A DNA stretch of 63,864 bases from Candidatus Bathyarchaeota archaeon (GTDB taxonomy: Archaea; Thermoproteota; Bathyarchaeia; Bathyarchaeales; DTEX01), in NCBI GenBank assembly GCA_025059045.1, contig JANXEA010000004.1, positions 1-63,864 on the forward strand. The letters are read 5' to 3'. Shown one piece after another: positions 17,229-25,322 of this stretch. Under the pieces are notes generated by a model that saw only the letters and a program-made list of their open reading frames with translations, had not been told where the DNA came from and did not search any database. The translations under genes were made by a program, and so were the position numbers. Numbering within the stretch: position 1 is the stretch's first letter; every line of letters begins with the position of its first letter.

Positions 17229-17388
17229 TTCGCATACGTTGAAGACGCTTAAGGCTGTTTTTACCGCCTAAGCCAAGGCGAATCTATCTTAGCCGCTCTA
17301 AACTCTGATCTGCTGGCCAAGCTAGGTCCAAATGAAGATGCATGACCGCCCAGCCCTTCTCCCCACTTCTGATTTGAGGCCCAAGATT

Positions 17389-18117
17389 TTATATTTTACC
17401 AACTGGTAGGATGTATAGCGGCTGCTCATTTTCCGGCAGCCTAAGCACAGATTTAACCTGATCGTCATAGAATGCCCCCACGGTGACTGTGCCCAAGCTC
17501 AATGCCGTCGACTGGAGGTAGATGTTTTGGGCTGCATGCCCAGCCTCCATGTGCACATATCTGATTCCCCTGTCGCCATACTTAACAGTCGTTCTCTCAT
17601 AAACCGCTGCAATGACGATGTCTATTGCACCATTCTTGACTGGTGCTTGTCCAAGCGCCGCCGCGGATAGCTCCTCCCTCTTGTCTCCATCAAGAACCTT
17701 TATGATCCTATGCCCCTCCGGCTTATACTTATAAACGCCCTTATCTAGTCCCTCTACATTCCCAACCACAAGATAAACTTCTAACGGGTAGAGAGCTCCT
17801 GCGGAAGGAGCTGTCCTCAGCCCCCTTTCATCAGTGATTCCCTGAGCAGCCCACAAAAGCTGGGAAACCTCATGCAGCGTCAAGGGCTCAGCCTTATAAT
17901 CCCTGATCGACCTTCTCCTCAATAGCGCCTCTTCGACCGAAACATTACTAACATATCTAGGAGATGGAAGCGCAATCTCCTTCGCATCAGTCGACGGGAA
18001 AGATCCATCAGCCTTTGGACCGAAAGAATGCCAAAGAAGTAGTGACGCTGTTGCCGCCCCAAGAATCAGGGCTAACATCATCATTGTTCCTTTTCTCGTC
18101 CTTATCATACACTTCAC
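17389..18117 (-). CDS. SagB-type nitroreductase-fold oxidoreductase with N-terminal membrane anchor
   Basis: A hydrophobic segment at about residues 12-30 (MMLALILGAATASLLLW) precedes a nitroreductase domain: RRRSIRDYKAEPLTLHEVSQLLWAAQG near residue 67, the FMN-binding TAPSAGALYPLEVYLV near residue 102, and HAAQNIYLQSTALSLGTVTVGAF near residue 194. This is the SagB/ThcOx dehydrogenase layout. Such enzymes oxidise azolines in peptide natural products, but many stand-alone archaeal members have no known substrate, and no cyclodehydratase gene is nearby. The anchor suggests it faces outward. Confidence 0.82.
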   Translation of the reverse strand: MKCMIRTRKGTMMMLALILGAATASLLLWHSFGPKADGSFPSTDAKEIALPSPRYVSNVSVEEALLRRRSIRDYKAEPLTLHEVSQLLWAAQGITDERGLRTAPSAGALYPLEVYLVVGNVEGLDKGVYKYKPEGHRIIKVLDGDKREELSAAALGQAPVKNGAIDIVIAAVYERTTVKYGDRGIRYVHMEAGHAAQNIYLQSTALSLGTVTVGAFYDDQVKSVLRLPENEQPLYILPVGKI

Positions 18118-18352
18118 CTACACTATACCTGACTAAATCCATCAATTTAATAATTCGCCTACACCCAATTACTGGAGGCCGTGAAACAGAAGATAACATC
18201 CGAAGAAAAGAGGCAAACACCTGGTGGACGGGCATTTTTCCCTATCAATCAAAAAGGAATGGCTTAAGAATCTCACGTGATACGGTAAATGATGAAGGAG
18301 AGAGGTATGCTCAAAATAGACGCCGCAATCAGCAATCTTCGGTCAGACACTT

Positions 18353-19111
18353 CTAGGGTAGGTCGGAGTATCTTATCAGCCTATCCTCTAACCCCACCCT
18401 ATTAAGCTTGGATATTAATGTGTAGTAATTCCTTCGCGAGATATCCCTCCCCCTAGAAGAAGAGGCATTCTCATCGACACCATGCATCAATATGACTGCG
18501 AGTCTCTCATTATACATCAAGTATGCCATCATCTCATCCACGTAAGCCCAGCCATGAGCCTCTATAACCTCATCTGAAAGGTAAAGCGCCCTAAGCTTTT
18601 GGGGCGGCGGATAATCATTAAGGTATCTGATCCACCTATCCAAGTCGGCATGTAAACTTCCCACCCAATACCTAAACCACTCATTAAAGTATTTTTCCTG
18701 CCAATCAAGATACTGAAGGAATGGCGGGGTGAAGGCGACCGGCTTAACTCCAAACTCTCTCTCTATCCACTCACTAGCTCCTAGAACCTCCCTTTCTAAG
18801 CAATCTAAATGCGAATCCTCACAGGTTAAGTAGGATAAATTAGTATGCGACATGCTATGGTTCTGTAAATCAACCCTCCCGCTGGCAAGCATCATTCGCA
18901 GCTCACTTATGCTACATGCCCCCTTACGATTCCTCACACTCCTGGAGAGCAACAAATTCGAGGAAACATTCTCTGAGCCGACCTTAACATATGCCGCCGT
19001 GACCATTATGCTGAATCTATGCTTGAATGGAAGGAATGCGTTTGAGAATACATTCGCATCGGCATCATCATGCTCCAGGATGATGTAGCCTTTACCACTC
19101 ATATAGTTCAC
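18353..19111 (-). CDS. Polysaccharide deacetylase-like (NodB-fold) protein
   Basis: This 252-residue protein shows a divergent NodB pattern. ILEHDDADANVF near residues 10-22 takes the place of the TFDDG motif with its catalytic and metal-binding Asp. QNHSMSHTN near residue 97 supplies the His pair. AFTPPFLQY near residue 140 resembles motif 3. It has no clear signal peptide. The family removes N- or O-acetyl groups from polysaccharides. Motif spacing is loose, so the substrate is uncertain. Confidence 0.68.
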   Translation of the reverse strand: MNYMSGKGYIILEHDDADANVFSNAFLPFKHRFSIMVTAAYVKVGSENVSSNLLLSRSVRNRKGACSISELRMMLASGRVDLQNHSMSHTNLSYLTCEDSHLDCLEREVLGASEWIEREFGVKPVAFTPPFLQYLDWQEKYFNEWFRYWVGSLHADLDRWIRYLNDYPPPQKLRALYLSDEVIEAHGWAYVDEMMAYLMYNERLAVILMHGVDENASSSRGRDISRRNYYTLISKLNRVGLEDRLIRYSDLP

Positions 19112-19219
19112 ACTTGCATATAAGTGCTGGGTGAAGACAATTTAAAATATGCCGCATGAATGTAAGGCTTTGCTATCCAAGAACAGCCTACAATAAATTT
19201 TCACACACCTTCAATATTG

Positions 19220-20074
19220 CTACCTCAACTGTAGGAATCTCAGAATATATGGTGCTGACGCCGTGAGGATATTATTTACTATGATGATGTTTGTAACTAT
19301 TAGGGGAAATAGATAGGCGGTTTGAGTAGGAAGGCTTAGAGACGTCAGCGTATTATATGTTAGAATGCTGAGAGTAGCGTTAGCTAGGCCTGTACCGCAC
19401 ATCAAGGTCATGAAGATCTTGTGTTCAGACTCAGCACTCCCAAAGGTTGAGCCTATTACGGAGAGAAAACGTATCGCCAAGTTGACCGCAACTATGAGTA
19501 ATGCGAAGAGCAAACCATATAGGTCGGGTCTATATATAAGCCCAAGAAAAACAAAGAAAAATGCTCTTACCAAAAAAGCCATCTCCCCCTGAAAGTCTTT
19601 AATCTTTCTGACAAGTCTCGGAATATTTTTCTGACTATTAGCATAATTGGAATGCGGTCTACGAAAAATTCTGAGCATGTCCGCCCAGTTACCGAGCATT
19701 AGACCGAATAAAAGAGCAGAAAGGGCGCCACTGCCTCCTAAGAACTCTGTGGAGGTGTAGCAGAAGAGTAATAGTGCTATCGTGAACATATACGTGTACT
19801 CCTGCCCCTCTATTAGAGGAACTAGTCGTAGCCACACAAGGCCTATTAAGACTCCCAAAAACGCGCCTACAGCGAATCTGGCCATCATTGAAGCAGCTGT
19901 CTGCTGAATATCAACCAAACCTTCAACGTACAAATGAAGCATCGTGATAACCAGTACTATGTTAAGGATATCCGTTATTACGGATTCAAGCGATAGCATC
20001 GTATTCACCTCCTTGCTTACCTTCATCTTATTCATTAAAGGAACTATGACAACTGAGCATGTTCCCGCAGTCAT
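19220..20074 (-). CDS. Na+/H+ antiporter (CPA1/NhaP-like), C-terminal fragment of a frameshifted gene
   Basis: This 284-residue piece holds the later helices of a CPA1 cation/proton antiporter, including the helix with GPMTAGTCSVVIVPL and the NTMLSLESVITDILNIVLV segment that carries the conserved ESxxxD motif. It cannot be a complete antiporter because the first four helices lie in the adjacent upstream ORF in another frame. The T6 run on the minus strand (20126-20131) would need one more base to join FMTFF to GQTAFGLSPLEAAILGP. The join is plausible residue by residue. Confidence 0.8.
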   Translation of the reverse strand: MTAGTCSVVIVPLMNKMKVSKEVNTMLSLESVITDILNIVLVITMLHLYVEGLVDIQQTAASMMARFAVGAFLGVLIGLVWLRLVPLIEGQEYTYMFTIALLLFCYTSTEFLGGSGALSALLFGLMLGNWADMLRIFRRPHSNYANSQKNIPRLVRKIKDFQGEMAFLVRAFFFVFLGLIYRPDLYGLLFALLIVAVNLAIRFLSVIGSTFGSAESEHKIFMTLMCGTGLANATLSILTYNTLTSLSLPTQTAYLFPLIVTNIIIVNNILTASAPYILRFLQLR

Positions 20075-20079
20075 TGGCC

Positions 20080-20448
20080 CTAGAATCGCCGCTTCAAGCG
20101 GGCTAAGGCCAAAAGCGGTCTGTCCAAAAAAGTCATGAATAACGTGACAGCAACTACGTAAAGAATTCCTAAGACCATGGCCCTCAGGCTCTCAGAGGCG
20201 GCTCTCCATAAATCCATGTTCAACCCTCCATCGAACAATATGATCATAAGGGTTAATGTGGCCAAGTAAGGGGTCAATGCCATCATGGCGTCAGGAGGGA
20301 AAACTCTGAAGACTGGCCCGAGAATTATGCCTACGAAGATTAGGAATATCGTGTCAGGCAGCCTAGTACTATTAAACAGAACATTCGCTAGGAAGCCGAT
20401 AGTAATAATTGCGCCAACTAGGGCAAAAACCACGAGCATTTCGACCAA
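20080..20448 (-). CDS. Na+/H+ antiporter (CPA1/NhaP-like), N-terminal fragment of a frameshifted gene
   Basis: This 122-residue ORF holds the first helices of the antiporter: FNSTRLPDTIFLIFVGIILGP near residues 26-46 and LATLTLMIILFDGGLNMDLW near residues 62-81, both typical of NhaP/CPA1. After residue 108 (FMTF) the frame runs into a non-family basic tail and stops. The intact protein would have about 410 residues over 19220-20448. Either the gene is inactivated or one base is missing from the assembly in the A6 run at 20126-20131. Confidence 0.8.
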   Translation of the reverse strand: MVEMLVVFALVGAIITIGFLANVLFNSTRLPDTIFLIFVGIILGPVFRVFPPDAMMALTPYLATLTLMIILFDGGLNMDLWRAASESLRAMVLGILYVVAVTLFMTFLDRPLLALARLKRRF

Positions 20449-20547
20449 AGACCATCAAACACAATTTCTCTTTGCAAAAATTATAATTCTTTCTATTATT
20501 AGCCTTCTTTATTGGAGACGCATCCGGGCCTTACAATTACAAAACTT

Positions 20548-21690
20548 CTAAACCGTACATTTGACTATTTTGGCTTGAAGATCTCCATGCCAGACACTAC
20601 GGCTATTCATAACAGTGACATCCAGCTTTTCAAATGTCTCCTCTAGAATTTTTGAAGCTGAGGATATCATTACTAATGTTGCACCCTCAAAATTCGCCTT
20701 GATTGTGCCGATAAATTTTTCGTAGAGTCTACGAACCCCCTCTTTCGGATAAGCCCTCAAACCGTACGGGGGATTGACAGCGAACAGATCAACATCAAGT
20801 CTTGGATAATCTGAGATGTTTGTTGCATCACCTAGTTTGAAGTTGATTGTCCCGCTGACTCCTGCATTCTGTGCGTTTTCGATTCCCCCCTTAAGATGTC
20901 TATCATTCTTATCCATCGCGTAGATGGGGAAGACCGAGTAGATCTCACTTCCTAAAAGTTTTGTCTTTAGTTCTTCGAAATCGTTTCTGTTACAGATTTT
21001 TAGCTTGCAGAATGCGAAATCATATCTGAATTTTCCAGGAGGACTATTCCTAGCCCATAGTGCCGCTTCGATGGGGATGGTTGCGCCACCGCACATTGGA
21101 TCAAGGATAGTTTTAGATGGTGTCCAGTCGCCTATTCTAAGCATGGAGTAGGCGATAGTCGGCTTCAAGGCTGCTGGGTGATTATAAACTCTATAGCCTC
21201 GTCTATGCAGAGAAGGGCCAGTAGTATTTACGCCCAGAAGAAACTGATTATCCCTGACTAAAGAATAGAACTCTACATCAGGGTCCTCAAGATTCACCCT
21301 TAACACTCTTCCTTTCGTCCCTTCAAAAGAATCTTTTATCGCCTGCCCAACAACACGTGAGACATCCATACTCGTAAAGTCGTGTGCGCCGATCCTTTCA
21401 CTCCTCACTGCAAACGTTTGATGCGGATCAATTATCCAAGCGTAATCTATCTCCCTTGCAAGTTTATAGATCCCTTCCAAATCTTCAAACTCTTCTCTGC
21501 ATAATTCGATAAAGACCTTATTTATTGTCCTAGCCTTTAGATTGAGAAGGTAAATGTCCTCTAATCGACCGCTAAATGATATCCTGCCCACTTCTGGCTT
21601 TGCAGATATCCGCGCTAATTCCGCGACCTCTTCGCAGGCAATATCCTCTATACCCCTCGCGGTTGTGGCGAATAATGCAAGTGTCTCCAT
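20548..21690 (-). CDS. THUMP-domain RNA methyltransferase, Trm14/TrmN-like
   Basis: The N-terminal part (about residues 1-160) is an NFLD-THUMP region (ATTARGIEDIACEEVAEL; FAVRSERIGAHDFTSMDVSRVVG). The C-terminal part is a Rossmann methyltransferase with the SAM loop LDPMCGGATIPIEAAL near residue 195 and catalytic motif NPPYG near residue 308. This arrangement matches archaeal Trm14, which makes N2-methylguanosine at tRNA position 6. The closely related Trm11 makes m2G10; I prefer Trm14 on the overall pattern but cannot exclude Trm11-like specificity. Confidence 0.83.
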   Translation of the reverse strand: METLALFATTARGIEDIACEEVAELARISAKPEVGRISFSGRLEDIYLLNLKARTINKVFIELCREEFEDLEGIYKLAREIDYAWIIDPHQTFAVRSERIGAHDFTSMDVSRVVGQAIKDSFEGTKGRVLRVNLEDPDVEFYSLVRDNQFLLGVNTTGPSLHRRGYRVYNHPAALKPTIAYSMLRIGDWTPSKTILDPMCGGATIPIEAALWARNSPPGKFRYDFAFCKLKICNRNDFEELKTKLLGSEIYSVFPIYAMDKNDRHLKGGIENAQNAGVSGTINFKLGDATNISDYPRLDVDLFAVNPPYGLRAYPKEGVRRLYEKFIGTIKANFEGATLVMISSASKILEETFEKLDVTVMNSRSVWHGDLQAKIVKCTV

Positions 21691-21786
21691 TGTAATGCAG
21701 CGGCATAGGTCCCACTTTTGTATGCCGCCACAGTGATTCAGCCAGAATCCTAACTTAAGGCTTACGATTCAAATCATCTTAAGATC

Positions 21787-22455
21787 TTACACCGCGTATA
21801 CTGTTGGATCGGGCACTCCAGCTTCCTCAAACGCTCTCCTCCTGTTGATGCAGGACTCGCATCTGCCGCAATGTTTTTCTCCCTCTAAATAGCATGACCA
21901 TGTTAGACTGAAGGGAACTCCGAGTTCATTGCCGATCTTTATTATCTCAGACTTCAGTATGTTTCGGAAGGGCGCCTCAATATATATCTCCCGCTCTGTC
22001 CCCAGTTTAGCGGCCTGCTCAAAGGACTTATAGAACTCCTCTCTACAATCTGGATAGAAGGGTCTATCAGAGGCCTGAGCGCCGTAAAAAATGTGTGTCG
22101 CGCCAACAGATAATGCATACGCAACCGCGATTGAAAGGAAGATGGCATTCCTAAATGGCACAATGAGTGAATGATCAAAACCTGCAGAGACAGGGATACT
22201 CTTATCGCAGAGTGAGGTCACACCAGCGAAGATCTCTTTTAGAGAAGAGACATTTACGACTTTTATCGGGGCATTCAGTTTCTTAGCTATTTTCCGTGCA
22301 GATTCTATCTCTCTCGCTGCTCTCTGTCCATAATTGAAGGTTATCGCATGAACTTCGTAACCCTCCCTCTTCGCCCAATAAGCAACCGTTGAAGAATCTA
22401 TCCCACCGCTCAGAATCACAACACACTTACCTTTCTCCAACTTCACTGCCACCAT
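21787..22455 (-). CDS. queC: QueC, 7-cyano-7-deazaguanine (preQ0) synthase
   Basis: This 222-residue enzyme has the PP-loop VVILSGGIDSSTVAYWA at residues 12-28 and the C-terminal zinc site C-x7-HCGRCESC near residues 196-208. QueC converts carboxy-deazaguanine to preQ0 with ATP and ammonia. In archaea preQ0 is inserted into tRNA position 15 as the precursor of archaeosine. The gene overlaps queT by 13 bases on the same strand, so the two are one operon under the queT leader. Confidence 0.92.
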   Translation of the reverse strand: MVAVKLEKGKCVVILSGGIDSSTVAYWAKREGYEVHAITFNYGQRAAREIESARKIAKKLNAPIKVVNVSSLKEIFAGVTSLCDKSIPVSAGFDHSLIVPFRNAIFLSIAVAYALSVGATHIFYGAQASDRPFYPDCREEFYKSFEQAAKLGTEREIYIEAPFRNILKSEIIKIGNELGVPFSLTWSCYLEGEKHCGRCESCINRRRAFEEAGVPDPTVYAV

Positions 22456-22916
22456 CTAAACCTTTTGTCTATAAGTCTAAAGAAGACGGCACCTGTTAGG
22501 CATACTATCTGCTCGCTTGCAAAGAGATATGGCATAGTAGCCCACATCGGCAAACCTAAAAGCTGATCAAGCATCCAACTGACGCTTGCTGAGATAATTG
22601 TAGCAATGACGAATCCGGTGACAAAGTAGCTCTTATCAAACCTTAGACCAGCTGCATATCCACATAGTCCAGCGATCAAACTCATCAGAGGCATGAAAAC
22701 GAGTTCATGAAAACCGACATAAGGGCTGAAAATGTTTCCGACGAATACTCCAACAGCGTAGCCAATAGCCAACGTCCATTTTTTTGCAATAGCGGGCCTG
22801 AGGATGCCTGCAACCCTAAACTGCAGAGCTGAAAAGGATATTGGGGCAAACAAGTAGACCAAGGACGCGTACATCGCAGCAAATACAGCGGCCAACGAAA
22901 TATCTTTACTCTTCAA
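22443..22916 (-). CDS. queT: QueT-family precursor transporter
   Basis: This 157-residue protein has five to six hydrophobic segments and the pattern AAVFAAMYASLVYLFAPISF near the start, with LQFRVAGILRPAI at about residues 31-43, characteristic of the QueT (COG4708) family of S-component-like transporters for queuosine/archaeosine precursors. The start is TTG at 22916, fixed by GGGAGG eight bases upstream. Its overlap with queC supports a role in salvaging a deazaguanine. It would need an ECF energising module, which is not in the window. Confidence 0.85.
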   Translation of the reverse strand: MKSKDISLAAVFAAMYASLVYLFAPISFSALQFRVAGILRPAIAKKWTLAIGYAVGVFVGNIFSPYVGFHELVFMPLMSLIAGLCGYAAGLRFDKSYFVTGFVIATIISASVSWMLDQLLGLPMWATMPYLFASEQIVCLTGAVFFRLIDKRFRWWQ

Positions 22917-22924
22917 TTATTTTT

Positions 22925-22980
22925 CCTCCCAACTCCGGGGTTTATTAGGCGGAACGGGTGGGAGGCCCCACTCACCCGCC
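22925..22980 (-). promoter_or_regulatory. Structured leader of queT-queC, candidate riboswitch
   Basis: The 56 bases before queT can form mutually exclusive pairings. CGGGTG (22978-22973) pairs with CACCCG (22960-22955). GGGG inside that loop (22969-22966) can pair with CCCC (22940-22937), making an H-type pseudoknot with an A-rich connector (TAATAAA). CCTCCC (22965-22960) is perfectly complementary to the Shine-Dalgarno GGGAGG (22930-22925). GGCGG/CCGCC (22980-22976 with 22952-22948) is a further alternative. The pseudoknot layout and the A-rich tail recall preQ1 class I riboswitches, but the loop sequence differs. Ligand and class are inference. Confidence 0.55.
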
Positions 22981-23007
22981 TATCATTTTATTAATTAACA
23001 AACGAGG

Positions 23008-23019
23008 TAATTAATAATT
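23008..23019 (-). promoter_or_regulatory. TATA-like element of queT-queC
   Basis: AATTATTAATTA on the minus strand lies about 27 bases before the first G of the structured leader. The transcript would therefore begin at or just before that structure. Confidence 0.45.
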
Positions 23020-23038
23020 TTGTCTTCTCTCCCATATG

Positions 23039-23797
23039 TTATGATGTTGAATTTCTATTCTTTTCACATATTATAAAGAAACTTGCGCTCGTGCTCGGTA
23101 TCTTTGAAAATGCATAGTCCAAGATTTCCAACAGTCTGTTTGATCTGAAAACGGCTCTTGCACCATAAGCCTTCAAGGGCCTAAATCCGTATCGATATAG
23201 TAGATTTTCCAGTGTTCTTAACGTGCATGTATGAATGTGATCTATCCCTCCATTAGCCATCTTTGATACGACTACTCCGTGAGGTTGCAGACCTAGAAAG
23301 AGCTTTAACCTGTTAACCCAGTCGGCTAAATTCGGTATTGAGACTAATAATAGCCCTTCATCATCAAGAATGCGGTAAGACTCCATAAGAGCGTTATCAA
23401 AGAATCTTAGATGTTCAAGAACGCCAAATGATGTGACAAGATCAAAGAATCTCTCAGGAAAAGGCAATTTATCTGTCTCTAAGTCTACTTTATAAACTCT
23501 CATTAATCTTTTACTGGCAATGAAGATCCTCTCATCATTAATATCTACTCCATAAGTCTCTTTAAAGCAGAGACAATGACCTATGAAATACGGGATGAAG
23601 CCACATCCACAACCTAGATCACATAATCTTTCTCTTCTATCTAGGCGTGCATCAATATAAGAGATAATTTTATTTGTAAGTTTATCTTGTTGAAGAAGCG
23701 TTTGCAGAGTTCTACTTGTTTGCAAGTCCTCAAGTGTTGCTTCTCGAAGCATTTCAAATCTCTTAGAAATATGGCAATTATTGCCATCTTCTTTCAT
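23039..23797 (-). CDS. Class I SAM-dependent methyltransferase
   Basis: This 252-residue protein has SAM motif I CDLGCGCGFIPYFIG near residue 59, the acidic strand-2 end YGVDIND near residue 80, and the motif LVTSFGVLEHLRFFDNAL near residue 118, followed by LLLVSIPNLADW. This is the Methyltransf_11/12-type fold. The IPNLADWVNRLKLFLG segment is often seen in methyltransferases linked to polysaccharide or lipid modification, but the substrate is unknown. It ends 123 bases before queT and is probably transcribed separately. Confidence 0.8.
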   Translation of the reverse strand: MKEDGNNCHISKRFEMLREATLEDLQTSRTLQTLLQQDKLTNKIISYIDARLDRRERLCDLGCGCGFIPYFIGHCLCFKETYGVDINDERIFIASKRLMRVYKVDLETDKLPFPERFFDLVTSFGVLEHLRFFDNALMESYRILDDEGLLLVSIPNLADWVNRLKLFLGLQPHGVVVSKMANGGIDHIHTCTLRTLENLLYRYGFRPLKAYGARAVFRSNRLLEILDYAFSKIPSTSASFFIICEKNRNSTS

Positions 23798-23874
23798 TAG
23801 AAATTTATCCCCTCTTTATAGGCGCGAAAGATGTTGGAAAAAATAAGATTCCATTAGGGACTACAGTCAATGAA

Positions 23875-24372
23875 TCATTTGGATCTCGGCTTCATCGCTA
23901 TTGTTAAAGACGATGCTGAAAGTACTATCGAAACAAGACCAAGTGTGACCCCAAGATACCCGATGAAGGGATCAGCTGGTTCCCCGGGATCTCCTTTCGG
24001 CCCTTGGACGCCTTGCGATCCAGTCAAGTCTGGGACAGTATACTCTATTTCTTGTGTTACGGTTGAAGTTGAGGCAACAAGCCTATATGACCCCTGTAAG
24101 CTTGTTGGGACAATGACGATTGCTGAAAAAGCGCCGTACTCATCGGTCTCTATAGTCTCTGTAAAATTAAATATCACTCCTATATCTGTCTCAAGTCTCA
24201 ACCAGACAATCTCGTAAGCATCAAAGCCGGTGCCGGAAACCCTGAAAATATTGCTGTTTTGCGTTGACGCGAATAGTTGCTGTGCCTCATCCTGTGCAAC
24301 TACTGGAAAGATAAGCGACACGCATAGAAACAAAGCCATAGATAAGGTTGTTTTATTCTTCATTTTTGTCAC
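23875..24372 (-). CDS. Secreted, membrane-anchored protein with a short collagen-like segment
   Basis: A signal peptide (residues 5-26, ending VVAQDEA) is followed by a beta-sandwich-like domain (about 35-113, FRVSGTGFDAYEIVWLRL and GSYRLVAST). Five Gly-X-Y triplets follow (residues 118-132: GSQ GVQ GPK GDP GEP), then a C-terminal membrane helix (137-160) and a basic tail. It would sit on the cell surface. Start GTG at 24372 or ATG at 24363; the TATA-like ATTAAATA lies about 25-30 bases ahead, so the mRNA may be leaderless. Function unknown. Confidence 0.65.
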   Translation of the reverse strand: MTKMKNKTTLSMALFLCVSLIFPVVAQDEAQQLFASTQNSNIFRVSGTGFDAYEIVWLRLETDIGVIFNFTETIETDEYGAFSAIVIVPTSLQGSYRLVASTSTVTQEIEYTVPDLTGSQGVQGPKGDPGEPADPFIGYLGVTLGLVSIVLSASSLTIAMKPRSK

Positions 24373-24405
24373 CTATTCTTCGGGAATGGGAAATTTTATT
24401 TAATG

Positions 24406-24417
24406 ATTTTTCAGAAT
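24406..24417 (-). promoter_or_regulatory. Shared promoter element ATTCTGAAAAAT, copy 1
   Basis: On the minus strand ATTCTGAAAAAT stands just upstream of ATTAAATA, the TATA-like box of the collagen-like protein gene. The same 12 bases occur at 25198-25209, and a near-copy occurs upstream of the MacB-like permease gene. It may be a BRE-extended core promoter or an operator for a common regulator. Confidence 0.5.
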
Positions 24418-24616
24418 GTCATCCCAAAGCTTACAGAGTTATGCCAAAATATTCTCATAATCTGGCTTTATACGCACATATTTTCTAGAATTGTAAGGCA
24501 CATAGTGAAAAAAGATAGTTCTCAAAAGCCGGCATCATATTATCTTTCACAATCAAAAATTAAAAAATGTAGGTGTTGAGGAAAGTTAAACAAAAAAAGA
24601 GGGGGTCAATGGCGCA

Positions 24617-25156
24617 CTATGACTTCTCAATGACGGTTAATGATGCGATGATTATTCTTGTGACTTTCCCCTGCTCGATGTCAACCCAGACCTGGGCCCA
24701 GCCGCCTGAACCGTTCCGCAATACGACTACAGCGCTTGTAGCCTTCATCGTCACTGTACCATCTCCCTCAACTCTCAACGCAATCTTGGGCATCACATTG
24801 GTGATATTGTAGCCCTGCTCAATCAGTGATTGAACATCTGGATCGCCTTCAGCGATAGCGATTACATTTTCTTTGAATTCATCACTTATTTCAATCGACC
24901 ATCCACGTCCACATTTTTGTCCCCAGCCACGAGCCATTGGAACAGGAGCTATGCCCGCATTGTTCTTGCCATTTCCCTCTCCATTGCCTGTTGAAGGTTG
25001 TGAAATCGCTCTGCCAAACGGTGTCAGGGCCCACAGCCAACGGTGAAACTGATTTGCTCCTGCCGCACTGACCGTTAAGATCGCGCTTCCAACAATTAGA
25101 GCGATGACTATTAGAGTTGACGCCGTCAAGAGGCTTCTTCTGTCCATTCTAGTCAC
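24617..25156 (-). CDS. Secreted protein of unknown family, possible PepSY-like C-terminal domain
   Basis: This 179-residue protein starts with a signal or anchor helix (residues 8-32, LLTASTLIVIALIVGSAILTVSAAG). A Gly/Asn/Pro-rich linker follows (about 52-75), then a compact domain (about 85-175) with FKENVIAIAEGDPDVQSLIEQGYNI and a beta-rich ending GWAQVWVDIEQGKVTRIII. The last part resembles a PepSY-like fold, known in secreted regulatory or inhibitory domains, but I am not certain. Its promoter shares an element with two neighbours. Confidence 0.6.
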   Translation of the reverse strand: MTRMDRRSLLTASTLIVIALIVGSAILTVSAAGANQFHRWLWALTPFGRAISQPSTGNGEGNGKNNAGIAPVPMARGWGQKCGRGWSIEISDEFKENVIAIAEGDPDVQSLIEQGYNITNVMPKIALRVEGDGTVTMKATSAVVVLRNGSGGWAQVWVDIEQGKVTRIIIASLTVIEKS

Positions 25157-25197
25157 CCCTTACGCAAGTCATCAGCTATCTTGCGGGCTATTAAAGG

Positions 25198-25209
25198 ATT
25201 TTTCAGAAT
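25198..25209 (-). promoter_or_regulatory. Shared promoter element ATTCTGAAAAAT, copy 2
   Basis: This is an identical 12-base element to copy 1, read on the minus strand and followed by CCTTTAATAG, the likely TATA box of the secreted-protein gene that starts at 25156. Confidence 0.5.
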
Positions 25210-25322
25210 CTTTCCTCAATCTGACCATAATTCTCAAATCAGATATTACATTTGAGAAGCTCTGTCTACCTTAGAGCGCAATCTTTCCCATTCGCAAATT
25301 ATGCGAACCAATTCATACTCTT

